Below are positions 1 to 9,646 of a DNA stretch of 37,507 bases, piece after piece. The stretch's first letter is position 1. Each line of letters opens with the position of its first letter. The stretch comes from Crocinitomicaceae bacterium. GTDB lineage: Bacteria > Bacteroidota > Bacteroidia > Flavobacteriales_D > Crocinitomicaceae. The notes below the pieces were generated by a model, which did not search any database, was not told where the DNA came from, and saw only the letters and a program-made list of their open reading frames with translations. A program made the position numbers and the translations under genes. The stretch is from positions 1 to 37,507 of the forward strand of contig JAIOZF010000024.1 of NCBI GenBank assembly GCA_021740745.1, given 5' to 3'.

Positions 1-1460
1 ATACGTTCCTTCACGTCGGTAACGCGAATAAACCATGAATCTAAAGGGTAATACAATACTGGTTTGTCCGTTCTCCAGCAATGTGGGTAACTGTGGACAT
101 ATTTCTCAACTTTGAACGCTTTGTTTTCTGTTTTTAATTGAATTGCAATTTGAACATCAGCAGAACGCTCAGGTGCTTCACCTTCATTGTAGTATTCGTT
201 TTTAACAAACAATCCAGCATAAGTTCCCAATTCAGGTCTGAATTTTCCTTGCAAATCAACCAAGGGAACCAAATTTCCTTTATCGTCTTTTACCAACATA
301 GCAGGAACACCAGCTTCAGCAGCCACTCGTGCATCATCTGCACCAAAAGTTGGGGCAATATGAACGATACCAGTTCCATCTTCTGTTGTAACGAAATCAC
401 CACCAATAACACGGAAAGCTTGTTCTGGATTTTCAGCAGGTAAAACAAGTGGTAAAAGTTGTTCGTAACGGATTCCGATCAACTCAGTTCCTTTGCATTC
501 TCCTGCAACGAAGAATGGTATTACTTTGTCACCAGCATTATAATTTGCTAATTCACCAGCGACTTCAACTGCTTGAAATCCTTTCCCAAATTGATAAGAA
601 ATCAAATTCTTAGCAAGAATAACATTGATTGGTTCAAAGGTATATTGGTTGAACGACTGCACTAAAACGTAATCAATCTTAGGTCCGACACATAAAGCCG
701 TATTCGATGGCAATGTCCATGGGGTAGTCGTCCATGCTAGCAGGGACGTATTGCTATCCGTCCCTGCTGCATTGGACACAATGTTGGCAAACGGCAATTT
801 CTCCCCATCTTTCACTTTAAACTGCGCCACAACCGTAGTGTCTGTAACATCTCTATAACAGCCCGGTTGATTCAATTCATGTGAGGACAATCCTGTCCCG
901 GCAGCTGGTGAATACGGTTGAATCGTATATCCTTTGTACATGAGATTTTTCTCATACAATTGACCCAACAACCACCAAACCGATTCCATGTATTTTGACT
1001 CGTAAGTAATATATGGGTTTTCCATATCCACCCAATAACCCATTTTTAAGGTTAGGTCATTCCATATATCTGTGTAGCGCATTACCGCTTCTTTACACGC
1101 TTTATTGTAATCTTCAACAGAAATCTTAGTGCCGATATCTTCTTTGGTAATACCCAATTCTTTTTCCACACCCAATTCAACTGGAAGTCCATGCGTATCC
1201 CAACCAGCCTTGCGTTTTACTTGAAAACCTTTGAGAGTTTTATAGCGACAAAAAATATCCTTGATTGAACGCGCCATTACATGGTGAATTCCGGGTAAAC
1301 CATTTGCAGATGGTGGACCTTCGAAGAAAATAAACGGTGGGTGGCCTTCACGAGTAGTAATCGATTGCTCGAAAACATTTTCTCGTTCCCATTTTTCCAA
1401 TACCGTTTTCGCCACATTCGGCAAATTCAATCCTTTGTATTCCGGATATTTATTTGTCAT
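1..1460 (-). CDS. ileS: isoleucyl-tRNA synthetase, 5' part (C-terminal part outside window)
   Basis: Class I aminoacyl-tRNA synthetase charging tRNA-Ile in the cytoplasm. An uninterrupted reading frame of 486 codons starts at the ATG at 1460-1458 and runs off the left edge. Visible family marks: a PPSANGLPGIHH segment at about residues 49-60 (HIGH-type ATP motif), GWDTHGLPVE at about 86-95, and the T-rich editing-site segment WTTTPWTLPSN at about 243-253 in the CP1 domain. The KMSKS region would lie beyond the window. Residues about 231-241 are encoded by a perfect inverted repeat (739-768) that looks like an insertion just before the editing motif; the frame is kept. The gene is divergent from fumarase across a 242-nt AT-rich spacer. 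Identification is secure; the insertion reading is inferred from memory of homologues. Confidence 0.95.
   Translation of the reverse strand, partial: MTNKYPEYKGLNLPNVAKTVLEKWERENVFEQSITTREGHPPFIFFEGPPSANGLPGIHHVMARSIKDIFCRYKTLKGFQVKRKAGWDTHGLPVELGVEKELGITKEDIGTKISVEDYNKACKEAVMRYTDIWNDLTLKMGYWVDMENPYITYESKYMESVWWLLGQLYEKNLMYKGYTIQPYSPAAGTGLSSHELNQPGCYRDVTDTTVVAQFKVKDGEKLPFANIVSNAAGTDSNTSLLAWTTTPWTLPSNTALCVGPKIDYVLVQSFNQYTFEPINVILAKNLISYQFGKGFQAVEVAGELANYNAGDKVIPFFVAGECKGTELIGIRYEQLLPLVLPAENPEQAFRVIGGDFVTTEDGTGIVHIAPTFGADDARVAAEAGVPAMLVKDDKGNLVPLVDLQGKFRPELGTYAGLFVKNEYYNEGEAPERSADVQIAIQLKTENKAFKVEKYVHSYPHCWRTDKPVLYYPLDSWFIRVTDVKER
739..768 (-). repeat. REP-like palindrome in frame inside ileS
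   Basis: Perfect 10-bp inverted repeat: AGCAGGGACG at 739-748 and CGTCCCTGCT at 759-768, with a 10-nt centre. On the coding strand the inner 22 nt (764 to 743) fit GGGnCGnATnGCAATnCGnCCC. The palindrome inside the transposase gene at 10047-10068 fits the same pattern. It encodes roughly AAGTDSNTSLL without disturbing the frame. Confidence 0.7.
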
Positions 1461-1673
1461 GATTTCTTACTAAAATGAAGTCGCGAAGATAGTAAAAATA
1501 GATTTAAAGCCTATGGAAGTTTAATCCATCGACTATGAAAAAACTTACACAACTAATAGTGAAAATTCTTTACAGCAATGTTGGTTGAAGAATTAGAGGA
1601 TAGTAATGTTGCAATGCTCGATTGAAGATGAATGTTTTGTCAGAAATACGAGTGCTGAAAGAATCAATATGAT

Positions 1674-1681
1674 TAACTTTG
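1674..1681 (+). promoter_or_regulatory. Bacteroidetes -7 box upstream of fumarase
   Basis: TAACTTTG matches the Bacteroidetes -7 consensus TAnnTTTG exactly and lies 21 nt before the fumarase start codon. At the usual 19-nt distance upstream there is only GTG instead of TTG, so the -33 element is weak. Confidence 0.5.
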
Positions 1682-1702
1682 TCTATCTAATTGAGAACTT
1701 AA

Positions 1703-3307
1703 ATGGCTGAATTTTTTTACCAAGATCCGTATCCGATTCACTCGGATAAAACGGAATACCGCAAGATTTCTTCTGATTTTGTTGAAGTTGTGAAAGTCGG
1801 AAATCGTGAAGTCTTAAATATCAATCCCAAAGCACTAGAAGTTTTGGCGCAAGAAGCAATGACCGATGTTTCCTTTTATTTGAGAAGAAAACACCTTCAG
1901 ATGTTGAATAATATTCTTCAGGATCCAGAAGCAACGGATAATGACCGTTTTGTCGCTTATAATTTATTGCAAAATGCTGTTGTTGCGGCAGAAGGACAAT
2001 TACCTTCTTGTCAAGATACAGGTACTGCAATCGTGATGGCAAAAAAAGGAGAGGATGTTTATACGGGAGTGGATGATGCCGAATACCTTTCAAAAGGAAT
2101 TTTCAATACTTACCAAGAACGAAACTTACGTTTTTCTCAAGTAGTTCCTATTTCGATGTTTGAAGAAAAGAACTCTGGTTCTAATTTGCCTGCTCAGATA
2201 GATATTTATGCGAAGAAGGGAGCTTATTATGAATTCTTGTTCTTGGCAAAAGGTGGAGGTTCTGCCAATAAAACTTTCCTATACCAGCAAACGAAGTCAT
2301 TATTGAATGATGCTTCATTGGAGAAATTCGTTCGTGAAAAAATTAAAGATTTAGGAACGTCTGCTTGTCCGCCTTATCACTTAGCTTTAGTAATTGGTGG
2401 TACTTCAGCAGAGGCAAATTTGGCCGCTGTGAAAAAAGCATCAGCAGGATATTTTGATGAATTACCAACTGAAGGAAACATGGGAGGTCAAGCTTTCCGT
2501 GATTTAGAATGGGAAAAGCGTGTTCAATTGATTTGTCAAGAAAGTCAAATCGGAGCGCAGTTTGGAGGAAAATACTTTACGCATGATGTGCGTGTGATTC
2601 GTTTGCCACGACATGCTGCTTCTTGTCCGGTTGGATTAGGTGTTTCTTGTTCTGCCGATCGAAATATCAAAGCAAAAATAACGAAGGAAGGATTGTTTGT
2701 TGAGCAATTAGAGAAAAACCCACGTCAGTTATTGCCTGAAACGGCACCTCATATGGTACCGCCAGTTGAAATTGATTTAGATCGACCTATGGCAGAGGTA
2801 TTGGCTGAATTGAGCAAGTATCCGATTAAAACGCGTCTGAAGTTAAATGGCACCTTGATTGTTGCTCGAGACATGGCTCATGCGAAAATAAAGGAGATTT
2901 TGGATGCAGGTAAACCAATGCCAGACTACTTTAAAAATCACCCAGTATACTATGCAGGTCCGGCAAAAACTCCAGAAGGAATGGCTTCAGGAAGTTTTGG
3001 TCCAACAACCGCAGGAAGAATGGATTCCTATGTTGATTTATTCCAAAGTATGGGTGGAAGCATGATTATGTTGGCGAAAGGAAACCGATCGAAAGACGTG
3101 AAGAATGCCTGTCAAAAATATGGAGGATTCTACCTTGGTTCTGTTGGTGGTCCAGCGGCTATTCTAGCAAAAGAAAACATTACTTCTGTTGAAGTCGTTG
3201 ACTTTGAAGAAATGGGTATGGAAGCAGTGAGAAAAATTACGATTAAGAACTTCCCAGCGTTCATCATTACAGATGATAAAGGGAATGATTTCTTTGAGAA
3301 TATATAA
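1703..3307 (+). CDS. fumA: class I (iron-sulfur) fumarate hydratase
   Basis: Interconverts fumarate and L-malate in the TCA cycle. The 534-residue single chain fits the oxygen-sensitive FumA/FumB type rather than the class II FumC type. Three cysteines placed to hold the [4Fe-4S] cluster are visible: C103 (PSCQDTGTA), C222 (TSACPPYH) and C316 (GVSCSADR). Their spacing of 119 and 94 residues equals the spacing I recall for the crystallised Leishmania enzyme. Other family segments are KGGGSANK (183-190), [10 protein letters not shown] (229-238) and a C-terminal beta domain with [11 protein letters not shown]. The ATG follows an exact TAnnTTTG box. The alpha/beta hydrolase gene follows after 20 nt and is probably co-transcribed. 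The fumA symbol rests on class only; the Fe-S family also includes closely related hydratases. Confidence 0.93.
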   Translation: MAEFFYQDPYPIHSDKTEYRKISSDFVEVVKVGNREVLNINPKALEVLAQEAMTDVSFYLRRKHLQMLNNILQDPEATDNDRFVAYNLLQNAVVAAEGQLPSCQDTGTAIVMAKKGEDVYTGVDDAEYLSKGIFNTYQERNLRFSQVVPISMFEEKNSGSNLPAQIDIYAKKGAYYEFLFLAKGGGSANKTFLYQQTKSLLNDASLEKFVREKIKDLGTSACPPYHLALVIGGTSAEANLAAVKKASAGYFDELPTEGNMGGQAFRDLEWEKRVQLICQESQIGAQFGGKYFTHDVRVIRLPRHAASCPVGLGVSCSADRNIKAKITKEGLFVEQLEKNPRQLLPETAPHMVPPVEIDLDRPMAEVLAELSKYPIKTRLKLNGTLIVARDMAHAKIKEILDAGKPMPDYFKNHPVYYAGPAKTPEGMASGSFGPTTAGRMDSYVDLFQSMGGSMIMLAKGNRSKDVKNACQKYGGFYLGSVGGPAAILAKENITSVEVVDFEEMGMEAVRKITIKNFPAFIITDDKGNDFFENI

Positions 3308-3327
3308 ATTGATTCGAAGGCAATTCA

Positions 3328-4089
3328 ATGAAATTACATTACCGAGAGCTAGGTGAAGGTCAACCAATGGTCATACTGCATGGTTTATTTGGCTTTTCAG
3401 ATAACTGGCAGACCCATGCTAAGAAATTAGCAGAATATTACCGTGTAATTTTGGTTGACTTGCGTAATCATGGTCATTCTGATTGGTCGGATGAATTTTC
3501 ATATGACTTAATGGTGGAAGATCTCAAAGAGTTGTGTGATGATTTATCATTGAATCGCATGATTTTGTTGGGACATTCAATGGGGGGAAAAGTGGCAATG
3601 CTTTTTGCTGCGAAATATGAAAGTTTATTGGAAAAATTGATTGTGGTTGATATTGGCGTGAAAGAGTATCCAATGCACCATGAACACATTTTGGCAGGAT
3701 TGCATGCCTTGGATTTGCCTTCAATGAAAGCAAGAAGTGAGGCAGAGGTGGTTTTAAGAAAACACATCGATTCTGAAGGAGTTATTCAGTTTTTGCTAAA
3801 GAATTTGTATTGGAAGGAGAAGGGTGTTTTAGAATTTCGAATGAATTTAAAGGTACTAGAGAGGGAAATGAAAAACATTCTGAGTGCTTTGCCTTATGCT
3901 GAAGTCATGACACCAACACTTTTCATTCGTGGTGAATTATCCAATTATATTTTGGACGAGGACGTCGCTGAAATAGAAGAACGTTTTCCAGATTCAAATC
4001 TTGTGACAGTTTTGGGCTCTGGACATTGGGTACATGCTGAATCCCCAGATGAATTCATTGATCATGTGCTTTCTTTTTGCTTGCGTTAG
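3328..4089 (+). CDS. alpha/beta hydrolase (YbfF-like esterase family)
   Basis: Cytoplasmic alpha/beta-hydrolase-fold protein of 253 residues without a signal peptide. The oxyanion-hole HG motif lies near residues 18-19 (ILHGLFG), the nucleophile elbow is GHSMGG with S84, and the catalytic histidine is H233 in GSGHWVHAE. The segment VDLRNHGHSDWS near 43-54 is typical of the YbfF/esterase group. At the usual acid position after strand 7 the sequence reads RGELSNYI, with no Asp. YbfF-type enzymes are known to use a differently placed acid, so the acid here is unassigned. It lies 20 nt after fumarase on the same strand, suggesting co-transcription rather than a shared pathway. The substrate cannot be read from the sequence. 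Confidence 0.85.
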   Translation: MKLHYRELGEGQPMVILHGLFGFSDNWQTHAKKLAEYYRVILVDLRNHGHSDWSDEFSYDLMVEDLKELCDDLSLNRMILLGHSMGGKVAMLFAAKYESLLEKLIVVDIGVKEYPMHHEHILAGLHALDLPSMKARSEAEVVLRKHIDSEGVIQFLLKNLYWKEKGVLEFRMNLKVLEREMKNILSALPYAEVMTPTLFIRGELSNYILDEDVAEIEERFPDSNLVTVLGSGHWVHAESPDEFIDHVLSFCLR

Positions 4090-4177
4090 TTTTTGATTTT
4101 TTAACACAACTTTAGATTTAATAAAACATTTTAAGCCTTTATTTGTAACTTTAGTAAATGTTTTCAGTCTCAGTATC

Positions 4178-4681
4178 ATGAAAAAGCTAAGTATTTTATT
4201 TTCAGGAGTGTTAATCTTAAGTGCATGTTCATCTGAACCGAAGGAAGTGTTACTTCGTACAGAGAAAGGATCAACTGACGTAAAAAAAGCACCTGTGCAT
4301 TCTACAGCAGTTTTAACGATGGAAGTGGAAGGAATGACATGTGAAATGGGATGCGGTGGCTCAATTCGAAAAGAATTGAAGGCAACAGGCGGTGTTGAAC
4401 GAGTGAAGTTTGATTTTGTTGAAGGTGCGGAAAAGCAGAAAACCTATGTTTATTTCGATGAAGCGAAAGTTTCTGAAAAAGAACTGAAGGAAATTATCAC
4501 AACTATGAACGAGAAGCAATTCACAATTGGCTCATGTACAAAAGAAAATGTCGATAAAACAACTCAACCTTCAGAAAGCAAATCGAATTCAAGCGATGAG
4601 GCAGCAGTTGTAAACATGGAAGAAGATAATTTTCAACTACCAAATTTGGTAGGAATTTTAAAAGATTTAGTTTTAAATTAA
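4178..4681 (+). CDS. lipoprotein with heavy-metal-associated (HMA) domain
   Basis: A 167-residue lipoprotein. The signal peptide ends in the lipobox LSAC with lipidated C17, so the protein should be anchored in an envelope membrane. Residues about 45-118 form an HMA-type fold with the metal-site segment VEGMTCEMGCGGSI: C55 and C59 are spaced CxxxC, rather than the CxxC of copper chaperones such as Atx1/CopZ. A further cysteine (C120) ends the domain, and a Ser/Asn/Glu-rich tail follows. The likely role is capture of a soft metal, probably copper, in the envelope; this is inferred from the domain only. No copper ATPase or regulator lies nearby. A TAACTTTA sequence at 4146-4153 is a near match to the -7 box. 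A strong terminator follows, so it is probably monocistronic. Confidence 0.85.
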   Translation: MKKLSILFSGVLILSACSSEPKEVLLRTEKGSTDVKKAPVHSTAVLTMEVEGMTCEMGCGGSIRKELKATGGVERVKFDFVEGAEKQKTYVYFDEAKVSEKELKEIITTMNEKQFTIGSCTKENVDKTTQPSESKSNSSDEAAVVNMEEDNFQLPNLVGILKDLVLN

Positions 4682-4710
4682 TCGGATTTTTTTCATCAAA
4701 ATAGTTCCCG

Positions 4711-4737
4711 AAACGCCTGTATTTATAGGCGTTTTTT
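4711..4737 (+). terminator. Rho-independent terminator after the HMA lipoprotein
   Basis: Perfect 8-bp stem AAACGCCT / AGGCGTTT with an 8-nt loop, running straight into a T tract. It lies 30 nt after the stop codon at 4681. Confidence 0.85.
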
Positions 4738-4791
4738 ATGTGTATTAAAAAACGTTAAATAAGAGTGTGAACAAAATAAACCAACGGATTG

Positions 4792-4822
4792 TTTGTTCTC
4801 TACACAAATAGCCATAAATTTG
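4792..4822 (+). promoter_or_regulatory. promoter of dxs
   Basis: TTTG at 4792-4795, exactly 19 nt, then TAAATTTG at 4815-4822, a full match to the Bacteroidetes TTTG-N19-TAnnTTTG promoter. The box ends 13 nt before the dxs ATG, giving a very short leader. Confidence 0.8.
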
Positions 4823-4835
4823 TTATTGTAAGCAC

Positions 4836-6791
4836 ATGGAAAACTATCAAGCAGGCCCCTTTTTAGATCAAATTAATCTTCCCAAAGATTTAAGGGAAAA
4901 ATTCAATATAGAAGATCTACCCCAAGTATCGGACGAAGTTCGTCAGTATATTGTTGATGTCATTTCTGAGATTGGAAACAGTCACTTTGGTGCTAGTTTA
5001 GGCGTTGTTGAGTTAACTGTTGCTTTACATTACGTATTCAATACTCCCGATGATCAACTGGTTTGGGATGTGGGTCATCAAGCATATGGACATAAAATTT
5101 TAACCGGTCGACGCGATCGTTTTCATACGAATCGCTTGAAAGGTGGTATTTCTGGTTTCCCAAAACGTTCAGAAAGTGAATTTGATACTTTTGGTGTTGG
5201 TCACTCTTCTACATCGATTTCCGCTGCATTAGGAATGGCTGTGGCGAGCAAATACAAAGGTGAAAAGAACCGTCAACACATCGCTGTAATTGGAGATGGT
5301 GCAATGACAGCTGGACTGGCTTTTGAAGGAATGAATCACGCTGGTTTTGAAAAGGACGCAAATTTATTGGTGATTTTGAATGACAATTGCATGTCAATTG
5401 ATCCAAATGTCGGCGCCTTGAAGGAATACCTTACAGACATTACAACTTCTCACACTTATAATAAAATCAAAGATGAGGTTTGGCACATGCTCGGAAAAAT
5501 CTCCAAGTTTGGTCCAGATGCTCAAACGATTGCATCGAAAGTAACTTCCGCATTGAAAGGTTCTTTGTTAAAGCAAAGTAATTTGTTTGAGGCCTTGAAC
5601 TTCAGATATTTCGGTCCTGTTGATGGTCACGATGTAATTGGCTTAGCAAAGGTATTGGAGGATTTGAAAGACATTCCTGGTCCGAAAATTTTGCATTGTA
5701 TTACACGTAAAGGTGCTGGATACAAATTTTCAGAAGAAGGAAATCCAACTAAATGGCATGCACCAGGCGTTTTTAATAAGGAAACTGGTGAAATTGTTAA
5801 GGTTGTGCCTAAATCACCTGAACCACCGAAATACCAAGATGTTTTTGGTCATACAATAGTTGAATTGGCCGAAAAAAATGATAAAATCATGGGTGTAACA
5901 CCAGCCATGCCATCAGGTTGTTCGTTGAATTTTATGATGACAGCAATGCCAGATCGCGCATTTGATGTGGGTATCGCAGAACAGCATGCAGTTACTTTTT
6001 CAGCTGGTTTAGCAACACAAGGGTTGGTTCCTTTTTGCAATATATATTCTTCATTCATGCAACGTGCTTATGATCAAGTGCTGCATGATGTTGCTTTACA
6101 AAACTTAAATGTTGTTTTTTGTTTAGATAGAGGTGGATTGGTAGGAGCTGATGGTGCAACACATCACGGAGCTTATGACATTTCTTATATGCGAAGCATT
6201 CCTAATATGATTGTTTCTGCTCCAATGAACGAAGCTGAATTGCGCGACTTGATGTACACAGCGCAGCAAGAAAACATGGGTCCTTTTTCGATTCGTTATC
6301 CTCGCGGTAATGGTGTTATGACAGAGTGGAAAACTGCCATGAAAGCAATTAAAGTTGGAACTGGACGAAAAGTAACGAATGGAGAAGATGTTGCGATTTT
6401 GACATTTGGTCACCCTGGAAATTTTGCCCAACAAGCAACGAAAGAATTGAAAGAGATAGGTGTCTCAGCAGCGCATTACGATATGCGATTTGTGAAGCCC
6501 TTGGACGAAATTATGCTTCACGAGATTTTTTCTAAATTCAAAAAAGTCATTACTGTTGAAGATGGCTGTTTGATGGGTGGTTTCGGTTCAGCAGTAATTG
6601 AATTTATGGTCGACCAAAAATATACATCTGAGGTTGTGCGCTTAGGAATTCCTGATCAATACATTCATCATGGAACGCAAAAAGAACTTTGGGCTGACTG
6701 TGGCTTCGATAAAGATTCAATTGTTCGCACAGCCAAAAAGATGATTGGTTTGTCTCAAGAAAAAGAGGTTTTAAAGGAAAAAATCGGATAA
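4836..6791 (+). CDS. dxs: 1-deoxy-D-xylulose-5-phosphate synthase
   Basis: First enzyme of the non-mevalonate (MEP) isoprenoid pathway: condenses pyruvate and glyceraldehyde 3-phosphate to DXP using thiamine diphosphate and Mg2+. The length of 651 residues is normal for Dxs. The ThDP/Mg motif is GDGAMTAG (153-160) followed by NDN (182-184). H50 lies in the early NSHFGASLG segment. E382 in GIAEQHAVTFSAG is the glutamate that activates the cofactor in transketolase-like enzymes. Domain order is N-terminal ThDP domain, central transketolase pyrimidine domain from about 333, and C-terminal domain from about 500. It has its own promoter (4792-4822) behind a terminator, so it is an independent unit. 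Nothing unusual in the coding sequence. Confidence 0.97.
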   Translation: MENYQAGPFLDQINLPKDLREKFNIEDLPQVSDEVRQYIVDVISEIGNSHFGASLGVVELTVALHYVFNTPDDQLVWDVGHQAYGHKILTGRRDRFHTNRLKGGISGFPKRSESEFDTFGVGHSSTSISAALGMAVASKYKGEKNRQHIAVIGDGAMTAGLAFEGMNHAGFEKDANLLVILNDNCMSIDPNVGALKEYLTDITTSHTYNKIKDEVWHMLGKISKFGPDAQTIASKVTSALKGSLLKQSNLFEALNFRYFGPVDGHDVIGLAKVLEDLKDIPGPKILHCITRKGAGYKFSEEGNPTKWHAPGVFNKETGEIVKVVPKSPEPPKYQDVFGHTIVELAEKNDKIMGVTPAMPSGCSLNFMMTAMPDRAFDVGIAEQHAVTFSAGLATQGLVPFCNIYSSFMQRAYDQVLHDVALQNLNVVFCLDRGGLVGADGATHHGAYDISYMRSIPNMIVSAPMNEAELRDLMYTAQQENMGPFSIRYPRGNGVMTEWKTAMKAIKVGTGRKVTNGEDVAILTFGHPGNFAQQATKELKEIGVSAAHYDMRFVKPLDEIMLHEIFSKFKKVITVEDGCLMGGFGSAVIEFMVDQKYTSEVVRLGIPDQYIHHGTQKELWADCGFDKDSIVRTAKKMIGLSQEKEVLKEKIG

Positions 6792-6997
6792 ACATTTTAC
6801 TTAAATAGCTCAAGATTTTTGCTTGCTTTGTCCTGTTGTCTCGTTTTTCTATTACTGTACTAAAATATAAAGACAACGTATAGATATATTCGTTGATACT
6901 TGGATTATATTCTATTTTCTTTTCGCTCGTAAATTCCCAATCAGGAAATTCAAGCCTTCAATAGAAATCTTTGTATATTCGCTTCAAACAACACACA

Positions 6998-7759
6998 ATG
7001 AAGCGTATTATACTGTTCTTATTTTTATTCCTTCATATTTTTGCATTTTCGCAAGAGTCGGCTGCAAAACATAACGATACACTTGTATACAATTCGGGTA
7101 TGCGTCGAGTTGTGACCATTGATTATATTAATTATCCAACCATTTATTTTTTTACAACCAATTCTAAAAATAAAGAAGTTAGTTCTAACGTTGCAATTAA
7201 TAAGTTGAAGTATTACGTTGATTATGACTCAACTGGAGTTTTAGTAAAACCGGCAGAAATTGTTGGAACTGAAACAACAGATTCTTCAGGAATTATTTTG
7301 ATTACGGATACAGTTATCGTTTCTGAAAACTTATTATCAGTTAATCCATTTTCTCCTTTCATGTTGGGATTGAATATTTCATATATGCATCGTTTCGGTT
7401 ATCAGAAAAGAGTCGCAATGCACGTTCCTTTTCGAATATTTACATTGTATGGTAAAGGTTTGCTTGTTAATACTGGAATTGGAATAAATTATATGGCTTA
7501 TAATTCAAAACACACATCATTTTATGCCGGAATAAGTTCTCAAATATTTGCCTTTGATCGCTACGCGGTATTAGGATTTCCAATCACGATAGGTTTCGTT
7601 CGTAACCTTACTGAACGAATGACAATAAATGCTTATGGTGGAGTTGGACCTTACATTGGTCACCCAGATTTAAACTTGCCTTTGGTAGGTGATGTGCATG
7701 TGGGAATAGGGTTCAAATTAGGCGAACAATTTAAAATTACAAATACGTATAAAAAATAA
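6998..7759 (+). CDS. predicted outer-membrane beta-barrel protein, function unknown
   Basis: The frame is open from an ATG at 6971, but the ATG at 6998 is preferred because it places a clean signal peptide (MKRIILFLFLFLHIFAFSQ) at the N terminus; product 253 residues. After a roughly 100-residue periplasmic-looking part, the second half has alternating hydrophobic/polar strands rich in Gly, Tyr and Phe (for example GLLVNTGIGINYMAYN and FYAGISSQIFAFDRY), which suggests a small beta-barrel. I recognise no named family. The stop codon is followed after only 3 nt by the transporter start, so the two are very likely translationally coupled. An approximate -7 box (AATCTTTG) lies at 6966-6973. The preceding 206 nt hold nothing else I can identify. 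Confidence 0.7.
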   Translation: MKRIILFLFLFLHIFAFSQESAAKHNDTLVYNSGMRRVVTIDYINYPTIYFFTTNSKNKEVSSNVAINKLKYYVDYDSTGVLVKPAEIVGTETTDSSGIILITDTVIVSENLLSVNPFSPFMLGLNISYMHRFGYQKRVAMHVPFRIFTLYGKGLLVNTGIGINYMAYNSKHTSFYAGISSQIFAFDRYAVLGFPITIGFVRNLTERMTINAYGGVGPYIGHPDLNLPLVGDVHVGIGFKLGEQFKITNTYKK

Positions 7760-7762
7760 GGT

Positions 7763-9592
7763 ATGGCAAACGATTCTAATAATCAAACAAATTACGGAGC
7801 ATTAACAACCCTAACAACGGTATTCTTCTTTTGGGGATTTATTGCAGCAGGAAATAGCGTTTTCATTCCTTTTTGTAAGAATTATTTTCATTTAGATCAA
7901 TTTCAAAGTCAATTAATTGATTTTGCTTTTTACTTGGCTTATTACCTTGGCGCACTAGGACTTTTCATTTTTAGTACTGCAATTGGAAAGGACATTGTTG
8001 GACATTGGGGATATAAAAAAAGTATCGTTTATGGCTTATTGTTTTCGGCTTTAGGAGCAGTAGCCATGATTCTTTCGGTTTACCAAGGTGTTTTTTCAGG
8101 AATGTTGGTTGGACTGTTTATTGTTGCTTTAGGATTTTCCTTACAACAAACATCTGCCAACCCTTTTATGATATTATTAGGTGATGAAGCAACTGGAAGT
8201 AATCGTATCAATTTAGGTGGTGGAATCAATAGTTTGGGGACTACAATTGGTCCATTGATTGTAGCATTGGCATTATTTGGAACAGCTTCAGCAATAAGTG
8301 ATGAGATGATTAAAGCCTTGTCGCTGACTAAAGTTATTATTCTTTACGCGTGTGTTGGTGCTTTATTCTTAGGAGTTGCAGCGCTTTTTGGCTTTTCGAA
8401 AAAAGTTCCTTCAGGAAAGATTGGCGAAGTGGATACAGTAATTGATGAAAACTTAGTTGACCAACAACCAACCCAAAAAGCTGCTGAAGCAACAACAAAG
8501 GCGAACAAAGCCTTGACTTCTTTGGTAGTAATTACGCTTCTGTTGGCAGCTTGTTTTGTTCCCGTTTTCAGCTCTTATCAAAGCAATGCTGCAAAAGATT
8601 TAGTGCAATTGCAGCATGATTATGATATGGTTTCAATTGACCAACATGGTAATACAATCAAGGTTCTTCCTCAACCTTACATTGAAACACAACAGGCTAT
8701 TCAAGGTGAGATGGATAAGATTCGTAAACCCTTGGAACAAAGTCGTATGGCTTGGTTAGCTGGGGGATTGGCAATTGTTGTCGGTGGATTACTTCTTGTT
8801 TTTATACTTGGTAAAAAGCAAAAGAAGGGCTGGGGTGCCATGCAATATCCTCAGTTGACATTGGGAATGTTAGCTATTTTCGTTTACGTAGGAGTAGAGG
8901 TGGCAATTGGAAGTAATCTTGGCGAATTATTAAAGCAAAAAGAATTTGGAGGTTATAACTCATCACAAATAGCGCCGTTCATAGCCATGTTTTGGGGTAG
9001 TTTAATGATTGGTCGTTGGGCAGGCGCAATCAACGCGTTTAATTTAGAACGTTCAACAAAACAAGTACTGCGCTTCATTGTTCCACTTGTCGCTTTTGGT
9101 GTTGTTATAGGTTTTACAAGTATTGCTGGATATGACGTTACACCGTTATATTGGTATATCTTGTGTGTTCTTGTGCAAATTGGAGCATTTTATTTAACCA
9201 ATGATAAACCAGCATTGACCTTAGGTGTTTTCGGTATCTTGGGAATTATTTCAATGGTTATTGGTTTAACAACAAATGGAACGATTGCCGTTTATGCCTT
9301 CTTAAGTGGAGGATTATTTTGTTCTATTATGTGGCCTGCAATTTTCTCTTTATCACTTGCAGGATTAGGCAAATACCAGTCACAAGGATCAGCCTTTTTA
9401 GTAATGATGATTTTGGGTGGTGCAATTATTCCGCCAATTCAAGGAAAATTGTCCGATGTAATTGGCATTCAAGAATCCTTTGTAGTAGGTGCTATCTGTT
9501 TTGCATACTTGGCATTCTTCGCTGTTTATGTGCGCTCTATTTTGAAAAAGCAGGGAATTACGTTTGATGAAACGAGTGGTGGTGGACATTAA
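7763..9592 (+). CDS. FucP/FHS-family MFS transporter with central insertion
   Basis: Inner-membrane transporter of the fucose:H+ symporter branch of the major facilitator superfamily. Family segments are FFFWGF (21-26), SANPF (131-135), [12 protein letters not shown] (375-386) and [10 protein letters not shown] in the C-terminal half. At 609 residues it is well above the about 400-440 usual for FucP/GluP. The excess is a block at about 212-358 holding a polar linker, a hydrophobic segment (about 252-270), a charged 55-residue stretch and a second hydrophobic segment (about 329-350), so about 14 membrane spans are predicted. By my remembered alignment, the acidic residues D46 and E135 of E. 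coli FucP are replaced by S32 and Q129. The substrate is unknown; a sugar is the family default. It starts 3 nt after an outer-membrane-type gene, suggesting a shared uptake role. Confidence 0.85.
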   Translation: MANDSNNQTNYGALTTLTTVFFFWGFIAAGNSVFIPFCKNYFHLDQFQSQLIDFAFYLAYYLGALGLFIFSTAIGKDIVGHWGYKKSIVYGLLFSALGAVAMILSVYQGVFSGMLVGLFIVALGFSLQQTSANPFMILLGDEATGSNRINLGGGINSLGTTIGPLIVALALFGTASAISDEMIKALSLTKVIILYACVGALFLGVAALFGFSKKVPSGKIGEVDTVIDENLVDQQPTQKAAEATTKANKALTSLVVITLLLAACFVPVFSSYQSNAAKDLVQLQHDYDMVSIDQHGNTIKVLPQPYIETQQAIQGEMDKIRKPLEQSRMAWLAGGLAIVVGGLLLVFILGKKQKKGWGAMQYPQLTLGMLAIFVYVGVEVAIGSNLGELLKQKEFGGYNSSQIAPFIAMFWGSLMIGRWAGAINAFNLERSTKQVLRFIVPLVAFGVVIGFTSIAGYDVTPLYWYILCVLVQIGAFYLTNDKPALTLGVFGILGIISMVIGLTTNGTIAVYAFLSGGLFCSIMWPAIFSLSLAGLGKYQSQGSAFLVMMILGGAIIPPIQGKLSDVIGIQESFVVGAICFAYLAFFAVYVRSILKKQGITFDETSGGGH

Positions 9593-9646
9593 TTGAAGAC
9601 AGCGTTTGCATATTATTTTTTCGTATCTTAATGTGAAAAAATTAAA

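Noticed and set aside
138-443. Plus-strand open frame of 101 codons
   Set aside because: It lies wholly antisense to ileS, whose frame carries clear synthetase motifs; no family features of its own.
6971-6997. Earlier ATG for the outer-membrane-type protein
   Set aside because: It would put nine polar residues before the signal peptide and overlap the likely promoter; the ATG at 6998 is better.
6792-6997. Gene-free stretch checked for RNA genes or riboswitches before the membrane protein
   Set aside because: Only AT-rich sequence with no stable conserved fold that I can see.
9593-9646. Possible IS end or REP upstream of the RAYT gene
   Set aside because: No hairpin or palindrome of the GGGnCG type is present in these 54 nt.
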